A DNA stretch of 12,306 nt from Hyphomicrobiales bacterium. GTDB taxonomy: Bacteria > Pseudomonadota > Alphaproteobacteria > Rhizobiales > Xanthobacteraceae. Each line of letters opens with the position of its first letter. The stretch's first letter is position 1. The notes under the pieces were generated by a model. It was not told the origin of the DNA. It ran no database searches and was given only the letters and a program-made list of their open reading frames with translations. Where the stretch lies: NCBI GenBank assembly GCA_017304505.1, contig JAFKKQ010000128.1, positions 1 through 12,306 on the forward strand, read 5' to 3'. Positions 6,493 through 12,306 of this stretch are shown one piece after another. A program made the position numbers and the translations under genes.

Positions 6493-6813
6493 ATGGCCGA
6501 TTTTCTGGGCATGATGAAGCAGGCGGCGCAACTTCAGTCGAAGATGAAGGAGTTGCAGGACGAACTGGACCGCACCGAGGTCGAAGGCGCGGCCGGCGGC
6601 GGTCTGGTCACCGTGACGCTGAGCGCCAAGGGCGACCTCAAGGGGGTCAAGCTCGACGATTCGCTGATGAAGCCCGGCGAGACTGAAATCCTCGAAGACC
6701 TGCTGGTCGCCGCCCACGCCGACGCGCGCCGCAAGGCGGAAGAGGTGATGCAGGACAAGATGAAGAACCTGACCGGCGGCCTGCCGTTGCCACCGGGGAT
6801 GAAATTGTTTTGA
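6493..6813 (+). CDS. ybaB: YbaB/EbfC family nucleoid-associated protein
   Basis: A 106-residue protein of normal family length. An N-terminal amphipathic helix (MADFLGMMKQAAQLQSKM, then KELQDEL) precedes the central VEGAAGGGLVTVTLSAKGDLKGVKLD, and the C-terminus ends in GGLPLPPGMKLF, the usual YbaB ending. Family members form dimers with tweezer-like helices that bind DNA and coat the nucleoid. The start has AGGA 7 nt upstream (6482-6485). It lies between dnaX and recR, as in E. coli and many other bacteria, which supports one operon and a role linked to replication or repair. Confidence 0.95.
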   Translation: MADFLGMMKQAAQLQSKMKELQDELDRTEVEGAAGGGLVTVTLSAKGDLKGVKLDDSLMKPGETEILEDLLVAAHADARRKAEEVMQDKMKNLTGGLPLPPGMKLF

Positions 6814-6860
6814 CGATGCGCGCGGCGAATTGACGTTCGTCAGCGGTTTCCTTCAACACC

Positions 6861-7466
6861 ATGCCCAAATCCACCGCCGGACCCGAGATCGAGCGTTTGA
6901 TCCAGTTGCTGGCGCGCCTGCCGGGCCTTGGCCCGCGCTCGGCGCGCCGCGCGGCGCTGCATCTCATCAAGAAGCGCGAGCCGCTGATGGCGCCGCTCGC
7001 GGCGGCGCTGCAGACCGCGATCGAGAAGATCGAGGTGTGCCGCACCTGCGGCAACATCGACACGCAGAATCCGTGCACGGTCTGTGCCGACCCACGGCGC
7101 GATCCGTCGGTGATCGTGGTGGTGGCCGATGTCGCCGACCTGTGGGCGCTGGAGCGCGCCGAGGTCCTGAACGCGCGCTATCATGTGCTGGGCGGCACGC
7201 TGTCGCCGCTCGATGGCGTCGGCCCGCAAGACCTCACCATCGACGCGCTGGTGTCGCGTGCGCACGATCCGGCGGTGAAGGAGATCATCGTCGCGCTTAA
7301 CGCCACGGTGGATGGGCAAACCACGGCGCACTACATCACCGACCTCCTGCACGATGCCAATGTGGCGGTGACGCGACTGGCGCATGGCGTTCCGGTCGGC
7401 GGCGAGTTGGATTATCTCGACGAGGGAACTCTGTCGGCGGCCGTGCGCAGCCGCACGCCGCTCTGA
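6861..7466 (+). CDS. recR: Recombination mediator protein RecR
   Basis: A 201-residue RecR. It has the helix-hairpin-helix [16 protein letters not shown] (20-35), a four-Cys zinc finger (Cys60, Cys63, Cys72, Cys75), a Toprim domain (about 83-178) with [16 protein letters not shown] (107-122), and the C-terminal [20 protein letters not shown] (171-190). RecR with RecO (and RecF) loads RecA onto SSB-coated single strands at gaps. All motif residues are present. No Shine-Dalgarno is visible before the ATG at 6861, and the 47-nt gap after ybaB holds a short hairpin (TGACG/CGTCA at 6831-6842). It is the last gene of the dnaX unit. Confidence 0.97.
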   Translation: MPKSTAGPEIERLIQLLARLPGLGPRSARRAALHLIKKREPLMAPLAAALQTAIEKIEVCRTCGNIDTQNPCTVCADPRRDPSVIVVVADVADLWALERAEVLNARYHVLGGTLSPLDGVGPQDLTIDALVSRAHDPAVKEIIVALNATVDGQTTAHYITDLLHDANVAVTRLAHGVPVGGELDYLDEGTLSAAVRSRTPL

Positions 7467-7502
7467 CGTGCGACGATAAGCGCCGCGAATTGCCGCAAAC
7501 CT

Positions 7503-7544
7503 ACGATCGACTTCCTAGTGGGGCCGAAATTCGGCCAAGATCGT
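7503..7544. repeat. Nested inverted repeats between recR and the DUF1176-like gene
   Basis: A perfect inverted repeat GGCCGAA-A-TTCGGCC lies at 7522-7536, flanked by a second pair, ACGATC (7503-7508) and GATCGT (7539-7544). No T-run follows, so a Rho-independent terminator is not well supported; a protein-binding site is possible. The 120-nt gap it sits in holds no recognisable strong promoter. Confidence 0.5.
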
Positions 7545-7575
7545 GTTCGACCAACGCGACGGGGGCCACCGCATT

Positions 7576-7579
7576 GGAG
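7576..7579 (+). promoter_or_regulatory. Ribosome binding site fixing the start of the DUF1176-like gene
   Basis: GGAG is separated by 7 nt from the ATG at 7587, but by only 1 nt from the in-frame ATG at 7581. The spacing argues for 7587 as the start. Choosing it also removes two residues before a typical signal peptide. Confidence 0.65.
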
Positions 7580-7586
7580 AATGCGC

Positions 7587-8144
7587 ATGCTGTCCACGGG
7601 CACGACATTGCTCATGGCCTCGCTCGCCGCCAGCGCCGTTGCGCTTGATGCGCCCGATCTGCCACGCTCGGCCATCGAAGCCGGGCTGAAGAAAGCCCAA
7701 TGCACCATTGCGCCGAACGAAGCCAGGATCGTCGGCAGCGAATGGCTCGGCCACCGCTTGCGAATCGTCGAAGTGTCGTGCGGACGCATGGGAAAGGACA
7801 CCGGCAGCATCCTGTTCGCGGTTCCCACCGATGGCACCGGTTCTCCGCAGCTCATCATGACCGAGCACTGGAACGGCTGGCGCGTCGAGCCCGGCTACAA
7901 GGTTGCTTCGCCGGGCTACGACCGCAAGACGCGCACGCTCGGCTCGGTTCGCGAAGCACGCGCCGCCGGCGACTGCGGCACCATCAAGGAATGGAAGTGG
8001 ACCGGCTGGTTCTTCCAGTTGATCCAGGTCGCGGACAAGACGGTTTGCGATGGCGAGCCGTTCGGCTGGGACAACAGCCGGAAGTGGCAGGTTTTTCCGG
8101 GCCGCGAAACCATGCTGCCGGATGATCACACGTTGGTGCGTTAA
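7587..8144 (+). CDS. Exported DUF1176-like protein
   Basis: A 185-residue protein with an N-terminal signal peptide (hydrophobic residues 7-19, with AVA before a likely cleavage near residue 19). The mature part has four cysteines (39, 65, 130, 154), suited to two disulfides in the periplasm. The segment GSVREARAAGDCGTIKEWKW (119-138), followed by a Phe-x-Leu strand and VCDG, resembles the C-terminal signature of DUF1176 proteins as I remember it; no biochemical role is known to me. The frame continues upstream to an ATG at 7518, but that extension is basic and precedes the ribosome site. It is separate from recR (120 nt) and convergent with the ampG-like gene. Confidence 0.75.
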   Translation: MLSTGTTLLMASLAASAVALDAPDLPRSAIEAGLKKAQCTIAPNEARIVGSEWLGHRLRIVEVSCGRMGKDTGSILFAVPTDGTGSPQLIMTEHWNGWRVEPGYKVASPGYDRKTRTLGSVREARAAGDCGTIKEWKWTGWFFQLIQVADKTVCDGEPFGWDNSRKWQVFPGRETMLPDDHTLVR

Positions 8145-8172
8145 GCGTATCTTGCAGTCAGGTCGAATTATG

Positions 8173-8264
8173 CCCCGCTCATTCCCGCGCAAGCGGGATT
8201 CCAAGGCCACTTTGAAACACCAACTATTTTAATCCTGGGTCCGCGCTTTGGCGGGGACGGGCGG
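8173..8264. repeat. Paired-hairpin dispersed repeat (REP/MITE-like) between convergent genes
   Basis: Left half: stem TCCCGC-GCAA-GCGGGA (8183-8198), preceded by CCCCGCTCAT. Right half: GTCCGC-GCTTT-GGCGGGGAC (8239-8257), followed by GGGCGG. The outer arms are also roughly complementary, so the whole unit is an imperfect large palindrome. Its translations give SFPRKRDS on the plus strand and VPAKARTQD on the minus strand, peptides familiar from spurious ORFs in dispersed proteobacterial repeats. It could serve as a bidirectional terminator for the flanking convergent genes. It holds no gene. Confidence 0.7.
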
Positions 8265-8292
8265 ACGACGACCTAAAGCCCGCCTCTGGCAC

Positions 8293-9684
8293 TCAAACCT
8301 TCTTCGCCGGGGCGAGCGTGTCGAAATGCCCGCGCGCCTGCAGCCACGCCAGCACCAGGAGGCCGGGAATGCCGGCCAGCGCGCAGATCGCGAAGAACCA
8401 CGGCCAACCCGTCGCCGACGCCAGATAGCCGGCGCCCGCCGACAGGTAAGTGCGGCCGACGGCGGCGAGTGCGGTGAGCAGCGCGTATTGCGTGGCCGTG
8501 TGCAGCGGATTGCGGCACAGCGATGAGATGTAGGCGACGAAGACCACGGTGCCGACCGAGCTGGTGAAGTTCTCGACCGTGATCGCGAAGGTGAGCCAGG
8601 CGAGGTCGTGGCCGACCAAAGCCTGCCAAGAGAAGGCGAGGTTGGCGAGCGCCTGCAGCACGCCGCTGATCCACAAGCTGACCGGCAGCGAGCAGGTCTT
8701 GGCCAGGAAGCCGCCGGCGAAGCCACCGGCCAAGGTCGCGATGAAGCCGATGCCCTTGATGATGGTGGCGTATTCGTTGCGCGTGAAGCCGAGGTCGACC
8801 GCGAACGGCCCTGTCATCACGCCGGCCAGCGCGTCGGTCAGCTTGAACAGCACCACGAACACCATCACGACGATCGCGACCTGTAACCCTTCGCGCAGGA
8901 AGAAATCGGTGAACGCGCCCGTCACCGTGGTCGCCAGCCGCTGCAGCGGCGCCTCGCGGCTGTGCGTGGCGTTCGCCGCTGTCGATTTCTCCGGCTCGGT
9001 CGCGAGCAGCGTGGTGACGATGCCGATGAGGCCGAGCGCCGCCATCGTCATGTAGCCCGCGCTCCACGCCGCGTTCTTGCCGAAGCCGTAGGCCTGGAAG
9101 CCGCTGACGATGAAGAACAGCCCGGCGCTCGACACCAGCATGGCCACCCGGTAGCCGGCGACATAGGACGCCATGCCGGCGGCCTGCTCGTTCTCCTCAA
9201 GGCTTTCGACGCGGAACGCGTCGATCACGATGTCCTGCGTCGCCGAGGCGGTGGCGACAACCAGTGCGCCGAGGGCCATCAAGCCGGGAGCCGTGATCGG
9301 GTCGGTTGAGCCGAGAAAGATAATCGCCGCGATCAGCGCGAGCTGCGTCAGCATCAGCCAACCGCGGCGGCGGCCGAGGAGGCGCGCCAACACCGGTACG
9401 TCGAGCGCGTCGGTCAGCGGCGCCCACAGGAACTTGAGTGTGTAGGGGGTGGCGACCAGCGCGAACAGGCCGATCGTCTTCAGGTTGACGCCGATCTCCG
9501 CCATCCAGAACAGCAGCGTCGAGCCCGACAGGGCCAGCGGCAGCCCCGACGAGAAGCCGAGGAACATCACGATCAGGACGCGCGGCTTCAGATAAACGGA
9601 GAATGCCTCGCGCCAGCCGGGCCTGACGGATCCGGGTTTGACGGGTGCGGGGTCGGCGGTGGTGTCGATGCCGTGATTCGCCAC
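8293..9684 (-). CDS. ampG: AmpG-type muropeptide permease (MFS)
   Basis: A 463-residue polytopic protein with about 12 or more hydrophobic segments. Motifs match AmpG: LGFSSGLPLALSGSTLLFW (42-60), LKTIGLFALVATPYTLKFLW (68-87), RRRGW (105-109) in a loop and SATQDIVIDAFRVE (147-160). AmpG imports GlcNAc-anhydroMurNAc peptides from the periplasm for cell-wall recycling, and in some bacteria its cargo controls AmpC beta-lactamase. No ampC, ampR or ampD is in the window. The start codon is GTG (9682-9684); an in-frame TAA lies four codons before it and no Met occurs until residue 40 inside the first helix. There is no good Shine-Dalgarno. It lies 68 nt behind rmuC on the same strand and may be co-transcribed. 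Confidence 0.9.
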   Translation of the reverse strand: MANHGIDTTADPAPVKPGSVRPGWREAFSVYLKPRVLIVMFLGFSSGLPLALSGSTLLFWMAEIGVNLKTIGLFALVATPYTLKFLWAPLTDALDVPVLARLLGRRRGWLMLTQLALIAAIIFLGSTDPITAPGLMALGALVVATASATQDIVIDAFRVESLEENEQAAGMASYVAGYRVAMLVSSAGLFFIVSGFQAYGFGKNAAWSAGYMTMAALGLIGIVTTLLATEPEKSTAANATHSREAPLQRLATTVTGAFTDFFLREGLQVAIVVMVFVVLFKLTDALAGVMTGPFAVDLGFTRNEYATIIKGIGFIATLAGGFAGGFLAKTCSLPVSLWISGVLQALANLAFSWQALVGHDLAWLTFAITVENFTSSVGTVVFVAYISSLCRNPLHTATQYALLTALAAVGRTYLSAGAGYLASATGWPWFFAICALAGIPGLLVLAWLQARGHFDTLAPAKKV

Positions 9685-9752
9685 GGCTGGGTTTTAGCGC
9701 ACTTTCGTTTCGGCCGCCTTGGCGAATGCAGCCGGCTCGACGCTCATTACGC

Positions 9753-10889
9753 TCATTCCGCGGCTTCGATCTTGCGCGCCGGCGCGCCGATCGTATCGGC
9801 CGCGGGCGCTTCCGGGCCGTCGAAATCCAGTTCCTCGATGCGGCCGGCGCGCCGCTCGATCCGCCCGGCCGAGGTCAGGATGGTGTTGAGGTCCTCGCTC
9901 GCCTGTCCGAAATGCGTCTGCAGCTTGCGCACGCGCTCGCCGAGCAGCCGCACGTCTTTCATCATGGCGCCGACCTCGGTGCGGATCGTGTCGGCCGCCT
10001 CGCGCATCCGCGAATCCTTTTGAATTTGCTGAATCACCTGGATCGCCAGCATGAGAAGCGTCGGCGACACCATCATCACCTGCGCGCGGTAAGCCTTCTG
10101 CACCACGTCGTCGAAGCTGTCGTGCAATTCGGCATAGACCGATTCCGACGGCACGAACATCAGCGCCACGTCCTGCGTCTCGCCGGGGCAGAGGTATTTC
10201 CCGGCGATGTCGTTGACGTGCTTCATCACGTCCTGCCGCACGCGGGCCGCGGCGAACTTGCGCTCGTCCTCCGTTCTTCCGTCGCGAAAAGCGGTCACCG
10301 CCTCGAGCGGGAACTTGGCGTCGATCACCAGCGGCCGCTGGTCGGGCAGCAGCACGACACAATCCGGCCGCTTGCCGTTCTTCAGCGTGTGCTGGAATTC
10401 GTAGGATCCCTTCGGCAGCCCGTCCTGGATGATCGCTTCCATGCGGCCCTGGCCGAAGGCGCCGCGGGTCTGCTTGTTCGACAGAACGTCGCGCAGCGAT
10501 GTCACCTGCGAGGCCAGCTCGGTCAGGTTCTTCTGCGCGTGGTCGATGACGGCGAGCCGCTCGTTCAGTTTTTGCAGGTTCTCGGCGGTGTGCCGGGTCG
10601 CGGTCTGCATCGAGGTACCGAGATGCTGGGTTACGGCATCCAGCCGGTCGTTGACCGTGGCCTGAAGCTGGCTCTGCGCCCGCGCCAGCAACTCGCCCAT
10701 CTGCTGCACGCGGGCGGCCAGTTCGACGGTTCGCATGTCGGCCAGTTCGGCCGCCCGCGCGAAAGATGACCGCCGCGACCGGGCGATCAGGACGGCAAGG
10801 CCCGCGAGGATCAGGCCGGCGAGCACGCCGGCAACCAAGCCGTTGACCAGCCCCGGTTTTGACGCGAGGGCGAGCAGGGCGCTTTCCAT
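9753..10889 (-). CDS. rmuC: RmuC, DNA recombination limiting protein
   Basis: A 378-residue protein. An N-terminal membrane helix (about 14-36) leads into a long alpha-helical, probably coiled-coil region (45-135), then the RmuC core: NKQTRGAFGQGRMEAII (138-154) and a PD-(D/E)XK-like nuclease motif with Asp176 (PDCVV) and Asp190/Lys192 (IDAKFP), then MFVPSESVYAE (244-254). RmuC limits recombination at inverted repeats and is thought to be a nuclease; in this form it would be anchored to the inner membrane. The start at 10889 keeps the membrane helix and has AGAG 7 nt upstream. It is divergent from def, and an SOS box lies about 53 nt upstream of its start codon. Confidence 0.95.
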   Translation of the reverse strand: MESALLALASKPGLVNGLVAGVLAGLILAGLAVLIARSRRSSFARAAELADMRTVELAARVQQMGELLARAQSQLQATVNDRLDAVTQHLGTSMQTATRHTAENLQKLNERLAVIDHAQKNLTELASQVTSLRDVLSNKQTRGAFGQGRMEAIIQDGLPKGSYEFQHTLKNGKRPDCVVLLPDQRPLVIDAKFPLEAVTAFRDGRTEDERKFAAARVRQDVMKHVNDIAGKYLCPGETQDVALMFVPSESVYAELHDSFDDVVQKAYRAQVMMVSPTLLMLAIQVIQQIQKDSRMREAADTIRTEVGAMMKDVRLLGERVRKLQTHFGQASEDLNTILTSAGRIERRAGRIEELDFDGPEAPAADTIGAPARKIEAAE

Positions 10890-10942
10890 CGGGGCACTCT
10901 TTACTGCGATTCGCCCAAGGTCGGTTGTTGGGCCGTTTACTA

Positions 10943-10957
10943 GAACAAATAGAGAAC
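10943..10957. promoter_or_regulatory. LexA (SOS) box, alphaproteobacterial GAAC-N7-GAAC type
   Basis: GAACAAATAGAGAAC is a perfect direct repeat GAAC-N7-GAAC (GTTC-N7-GTTC on the other strand), the established LexA operator of Alphaproteobacteria. It lies in the 121-nt divergent region, about 53 nt before rmuC and 3 nt upstream of the likely def -35. On the rmuC side it covers the region just upstream of a -10-like TAGTAA (10942-10937, minus strand), so LexA binding would block that promoter. Confidence 0.8.
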
Positions 10958-10960
10958 ATA

Positions 10961-10988
10961 TTGACCGGACGATGTCCAGCCCTTAAAT
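10961..10988 (+). promoter_or_regulatory. Probable def promoter
   Basis: TTGACC at 10961-10966 and TTAAAT at 10983-10988 are separated by 16 nt and resemble sigma-70-type -35 and -10 elements. Transcription would start about 15-20 nt before the def ATG. The LexA box ends 3 nt before the -35. Confidence 0.55.
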
Positions 10989-11010
10989 CGCGGCCAAAGG
11001 TTGGGACGAT

Positions 11011-11550
11011 ATGGCGCTGCGGGACATTCTGATTTTGCCGGACAAGGGGCTGCGGGCGGTGGCGAAGCCGGTGGCCAAGATCGACGCGGCCACGCGCAAG
11101 CTGGTCGAGGACATGTTCGAGACCATGTACGACGCGCCCGGCATCGGGCTCGCCGCCACCCAGGTGGGCGAGACCAAGCGCGTGGTGACGATGGACCTCG
11201 CCAAGAAGGACGAGCCGAAACAGCCGCGGGTGTTCATCAACCCGGAGTTGTTGTGGCGATCCGACGAGAGGAACGTCCACGAGGAGGGCTGCCTGTCGAT
11301 CCCGGAGTTCTACGAGGAGGTCGAGCGGCCGGCGCTGGTCAAGGTCCGCTATCTCGACCTCGACGGCAACGAACACGAGATCGAGGCCGACGGTCTGCTG
11401 GCGACCTGCATCCAGCACGAGATCGACCACCTCAACGGCGTGCTGTTCATCGACCACATCTCCAAGCTCAAGCGCGACCGCGTCATCAAGAAATTCGCCA
11501 AGGTGGCCAAACAAACAGGCAAGCAGGCGACCAAGCGCGCGGCGGAGTGA
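11011..11550 (+). CDS. def: Peptide deformylase
   Basis: A 179-residue type I deformylase. The three family motifs are intact: GIGLAATQ (44-51), EEGCLSIP (91-98) and HEIDHLNG (136-143). Cys94, His136 and His140 bind the metal and Glu137 is the catalytic residue. It removes the formyl group from the N-terminus of new proteins at the ribosome exit. The C-terminus is Lys-rich ([17 protein letters not shown]), which fits the ribosome-binding C-terminal extension of deformylases. Ribosome-site candidates are AAAGG (10 nt) and GGGA (4 nt) before the ATG. fmt follows 61 nt downstream, the standard def-fmt pairing. Confidence 0.98.
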   Translation: MALRDILILPDKGLRAVAKPVAKIDAATRKLVEDMFETMYDAPGIGLAATQVGETKRVVTMDLAKKDEPKQPRVFINPELLWRSDERNVHEEGCLSIPEFYEEVERPALVKVRYLDLDGNEHEIEADGLLATCIQHEIDHLNGVLFIDHISKLKRDRVIKKFAKVAKQTGKQATKRAAE

Positions 11551-11577
11551 GCGCCCGCGCCGCCGGAGGACCAGCGC

Positions 11578-11610
11578 ATGGTTTCGATTTCGTTCGGCGG
11601 CCGCGGCTGA
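11578..11610 (+). CDS. Mini-ORF (10 codons) in the def-fmt gap, possible translational leader of fmt
   Basis: This ORF encodes [10 protein letters not shown]. It has a strong Shine-Dalgarno, GGAGGA at 11565-11570, with ideal 7-nt spacing, while fmt itself has none. Its TGA (11608-11610) is 1 nt before the fmt ATG, so a ribosome finishing here could restart at fmt. It is in a different frame from fmt. The peptide itself probably has no function; alternatively it is a chance ORF and the GGAGGA acts at a distance. Confidence 0.4.
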   Translation: MVSISFGGRG

Positions 11611-11611
11611 C

Positions 11612-12306
11612 ATGCCCCTTCGTCTCGTCTTCATGGGCACGCCGGACTTCGCGGTGCCGACGCTGCTGTCGCTCGTCGGCCAGGGCTGCGAGATTGCGGC
11701 GGTGTATACTCGCGCGGCGAAACCCGGCGGACGGCGCGGGCTTGAACTCGTCCCCTCTCCGGTCGAACGCGAGGCGCGCAAGCTCGGCCTTCCGGTGTTG
11801 ACGCCGGCCTCGCTCAAAAGCCCGGAAGCACAGGCCACGTTCGCCGCGCACGGTGCCGATGCCGCCGTTGTCGTCGCCTATGGCCTGATCCTGCCGAAGC
11901 CCGTGCTCGACGCGCCGCCGCTCGGCTGCTTCAACCTGCACGCCTCGCTGCTGCCGCGCTGGCGCGGGGCCGCGCCGATCAACCGGGCCGTCATGGCGGG
12001 CGACGCCGAGAGCGGCGTCACCGTGATGAAGATGGACGAGGGCCTCGACACCGGCGCGATGGCAATGATCGAGCGCGTGGCGATCGGCAAGGACGCGACC
12101 GCTGGCGAGTTGCACGATCAATTGTCGCGGCTGGGCGCCGACCTGATGGCGCGCGCGATGTCGGCGGTGGAGCGCGGCACGCTACAATTCACGCCGCAGC
12201 CGGCCGAGGGCGTGACCTACGCCGCCAAGATCGACAAGGCCGAGACGCGGATCGATTGGACGAAGCCGTGGCAGGACGTGCACAACCACATCCGCGGGCT
12301 GTCGCC
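11612..12306 (+). CDS. fmt: Methionyl-tRNA formyltransferase, 3' end outside the window
   Basis: 231 residues of a protein usually about 310 long; the frame is open at the window end. It begins [18 protein letters not shown], the canonical Fmt N-terminus. The catalytic motif is at 108-123 ([16 protein letters not shown]; Asn108, His110), with Asp146 in MDEGLDTG. The loop [14 protein letters not shown] (39-52) is the counterpart of the tRNA-contacting PAGRG loop. Fmt formylates Met-tRNA(fMet) using 10-formyl-tetrahydrofolate to make the initiator tRNA. It uses the product chain of the same pathway as def, directly upstream. No Shine-Dalgarno directly precedes the ATG; see the mini-ORF at 11578. 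The linker to the C-terminal domain starts near residue 205, so most of that domain is missing. Confidence 0.97.
   Translation, partial: MPLRLVFMGTPDFAVPTLLSLVGQGCEIAAVYTRAAKPGGRRGLELVPSPVEREARKLGLPVLTPASLKSPEAQATFAAHGADAAVVVAYGLILPKPVLDAPPLGCFNLHASLLPRWRGAAPINRAVMAGDAESGVTVMKMDEGLDTGAMAMIERVAIGKDATAGELHDQLSRLGADLMARAMSAVERGTLQFTPQPAEGVTYAAKIDKAETRIDWTKPWQDVHNHIRGLS

Noticed and set aside
7518..7586. N-terminal extension of the DUF1176-like protein
   Set aside because: The added residues are basic and precede the signal peptide, the inverted repeat lies inside it, and the GGAG site is positioned for the ATG at 7587.
8050..8232. Small plus-strand ORF containing SFPRKRDS
   Set aside because: It overlaps the end of the DUF1176-like gene and runs into the dispersed repeat; this peptide is a familiar artefact of such repeats.
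11578..11614. Frameshift at the start of fmt, with the true start at 11578
   Set aside because: The Fmt N-terminus from 11612 is canonical and complete; the upstream ORF has its own stop and adds no family sequence.
9694..11838. 714-residue minus-strand ORF spanning rmuC, the rmuC-def gap, def and part of fmt
   Set aside because: It overlaps three well-supported genes in another frame or strand and has no recognisable domain; it is a product of few stops in GC-rich DNA.
1..12306. Defence island, CRISPR, toxin-antitoxin pair, prophage, IS or tRNA
   Set aside because: Both strands were read for spaced direct repeats, transposase or integrase motifs, paired small ORFs and tRNA-like structures; none was supported. 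The genes are housekeeping in type.

Overview
The window reads as a chromosomal housekeeping segment of a high-G+C alphaproteobacterium, most likely of the order Hyphomicrobiales (Rhizobiales), in or near the Bradyrhizobium/Xanthobacter group. This rests on the strongly G/C third codon positions, a DnaX without the usual zinc cysteines, a GAAC-N7-GAAC LexA-type box, and a dispersed repeat of the kind that gives spurious 'SFPRKR'/'VPAKA' peptides. The placement is inference from sequence character; no rRNA is present. I found no phage, IS, CRISPR or tRNA, and no obviously transferred block.

Layout. (1) 1-692, plus strand: the 3' part of a YeeE/YedE-type sulfur-compound transporter, followed after 5 nt by a 52-residue membrane-anchored Cys-rich small protein. 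(2) 699-4142, minus strand: a tight cluster transcribed HIT hydrolase > family 9 glycosyltransferase > NudC > PfkB-type sugar kinase. It is joined by an ATGA overlap and a 14-nt overlap. (3) 4206-7466, plus strand: small SRP RNA (ffs), then dnaX-ybaB-recR, an arrangement also known from distant bacteria. (4) 7587-8144: a secreted DUF1176-like protein, then a paired-hairpin repeat between convergent genes. (5) 8293-10889, minus strand: rmuC followed by an ampG-type permease. (6) 10890-11010: a divergent control region holding a perfect alphaproteobacterial SOS box and a plausible def promoter. (7) 11011-12306, plus strand: def, a 10-codon mini-ORF with a strong Shine-Dalgarno sequence, and fmt, cut by the window end.

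How they fit together. ffs, def and fmt serve protein synthesis and export: SRP targeting, formylation of the initiator Met-tRNA, and later removal of the formyl group. dnaX, recR and rmuC serve replication and recombination, and the SOS box links rmuC to DNA damage. NudC and the HIT protein are nucleotide hydrolases sharing a transcription unit with an envelope glycosyltransferase. I see no new multi-gene defence or metabolic system. The points most worth a second look are regulatory: the SOS box shared by rmuC and def, the mini-ORF that appears to deliver ribosomes to fmt, the competing 5' hairpin in the SRP RNA, and the Gly-Asn repeat in DnaX where a shorter gamma-like form could be made.
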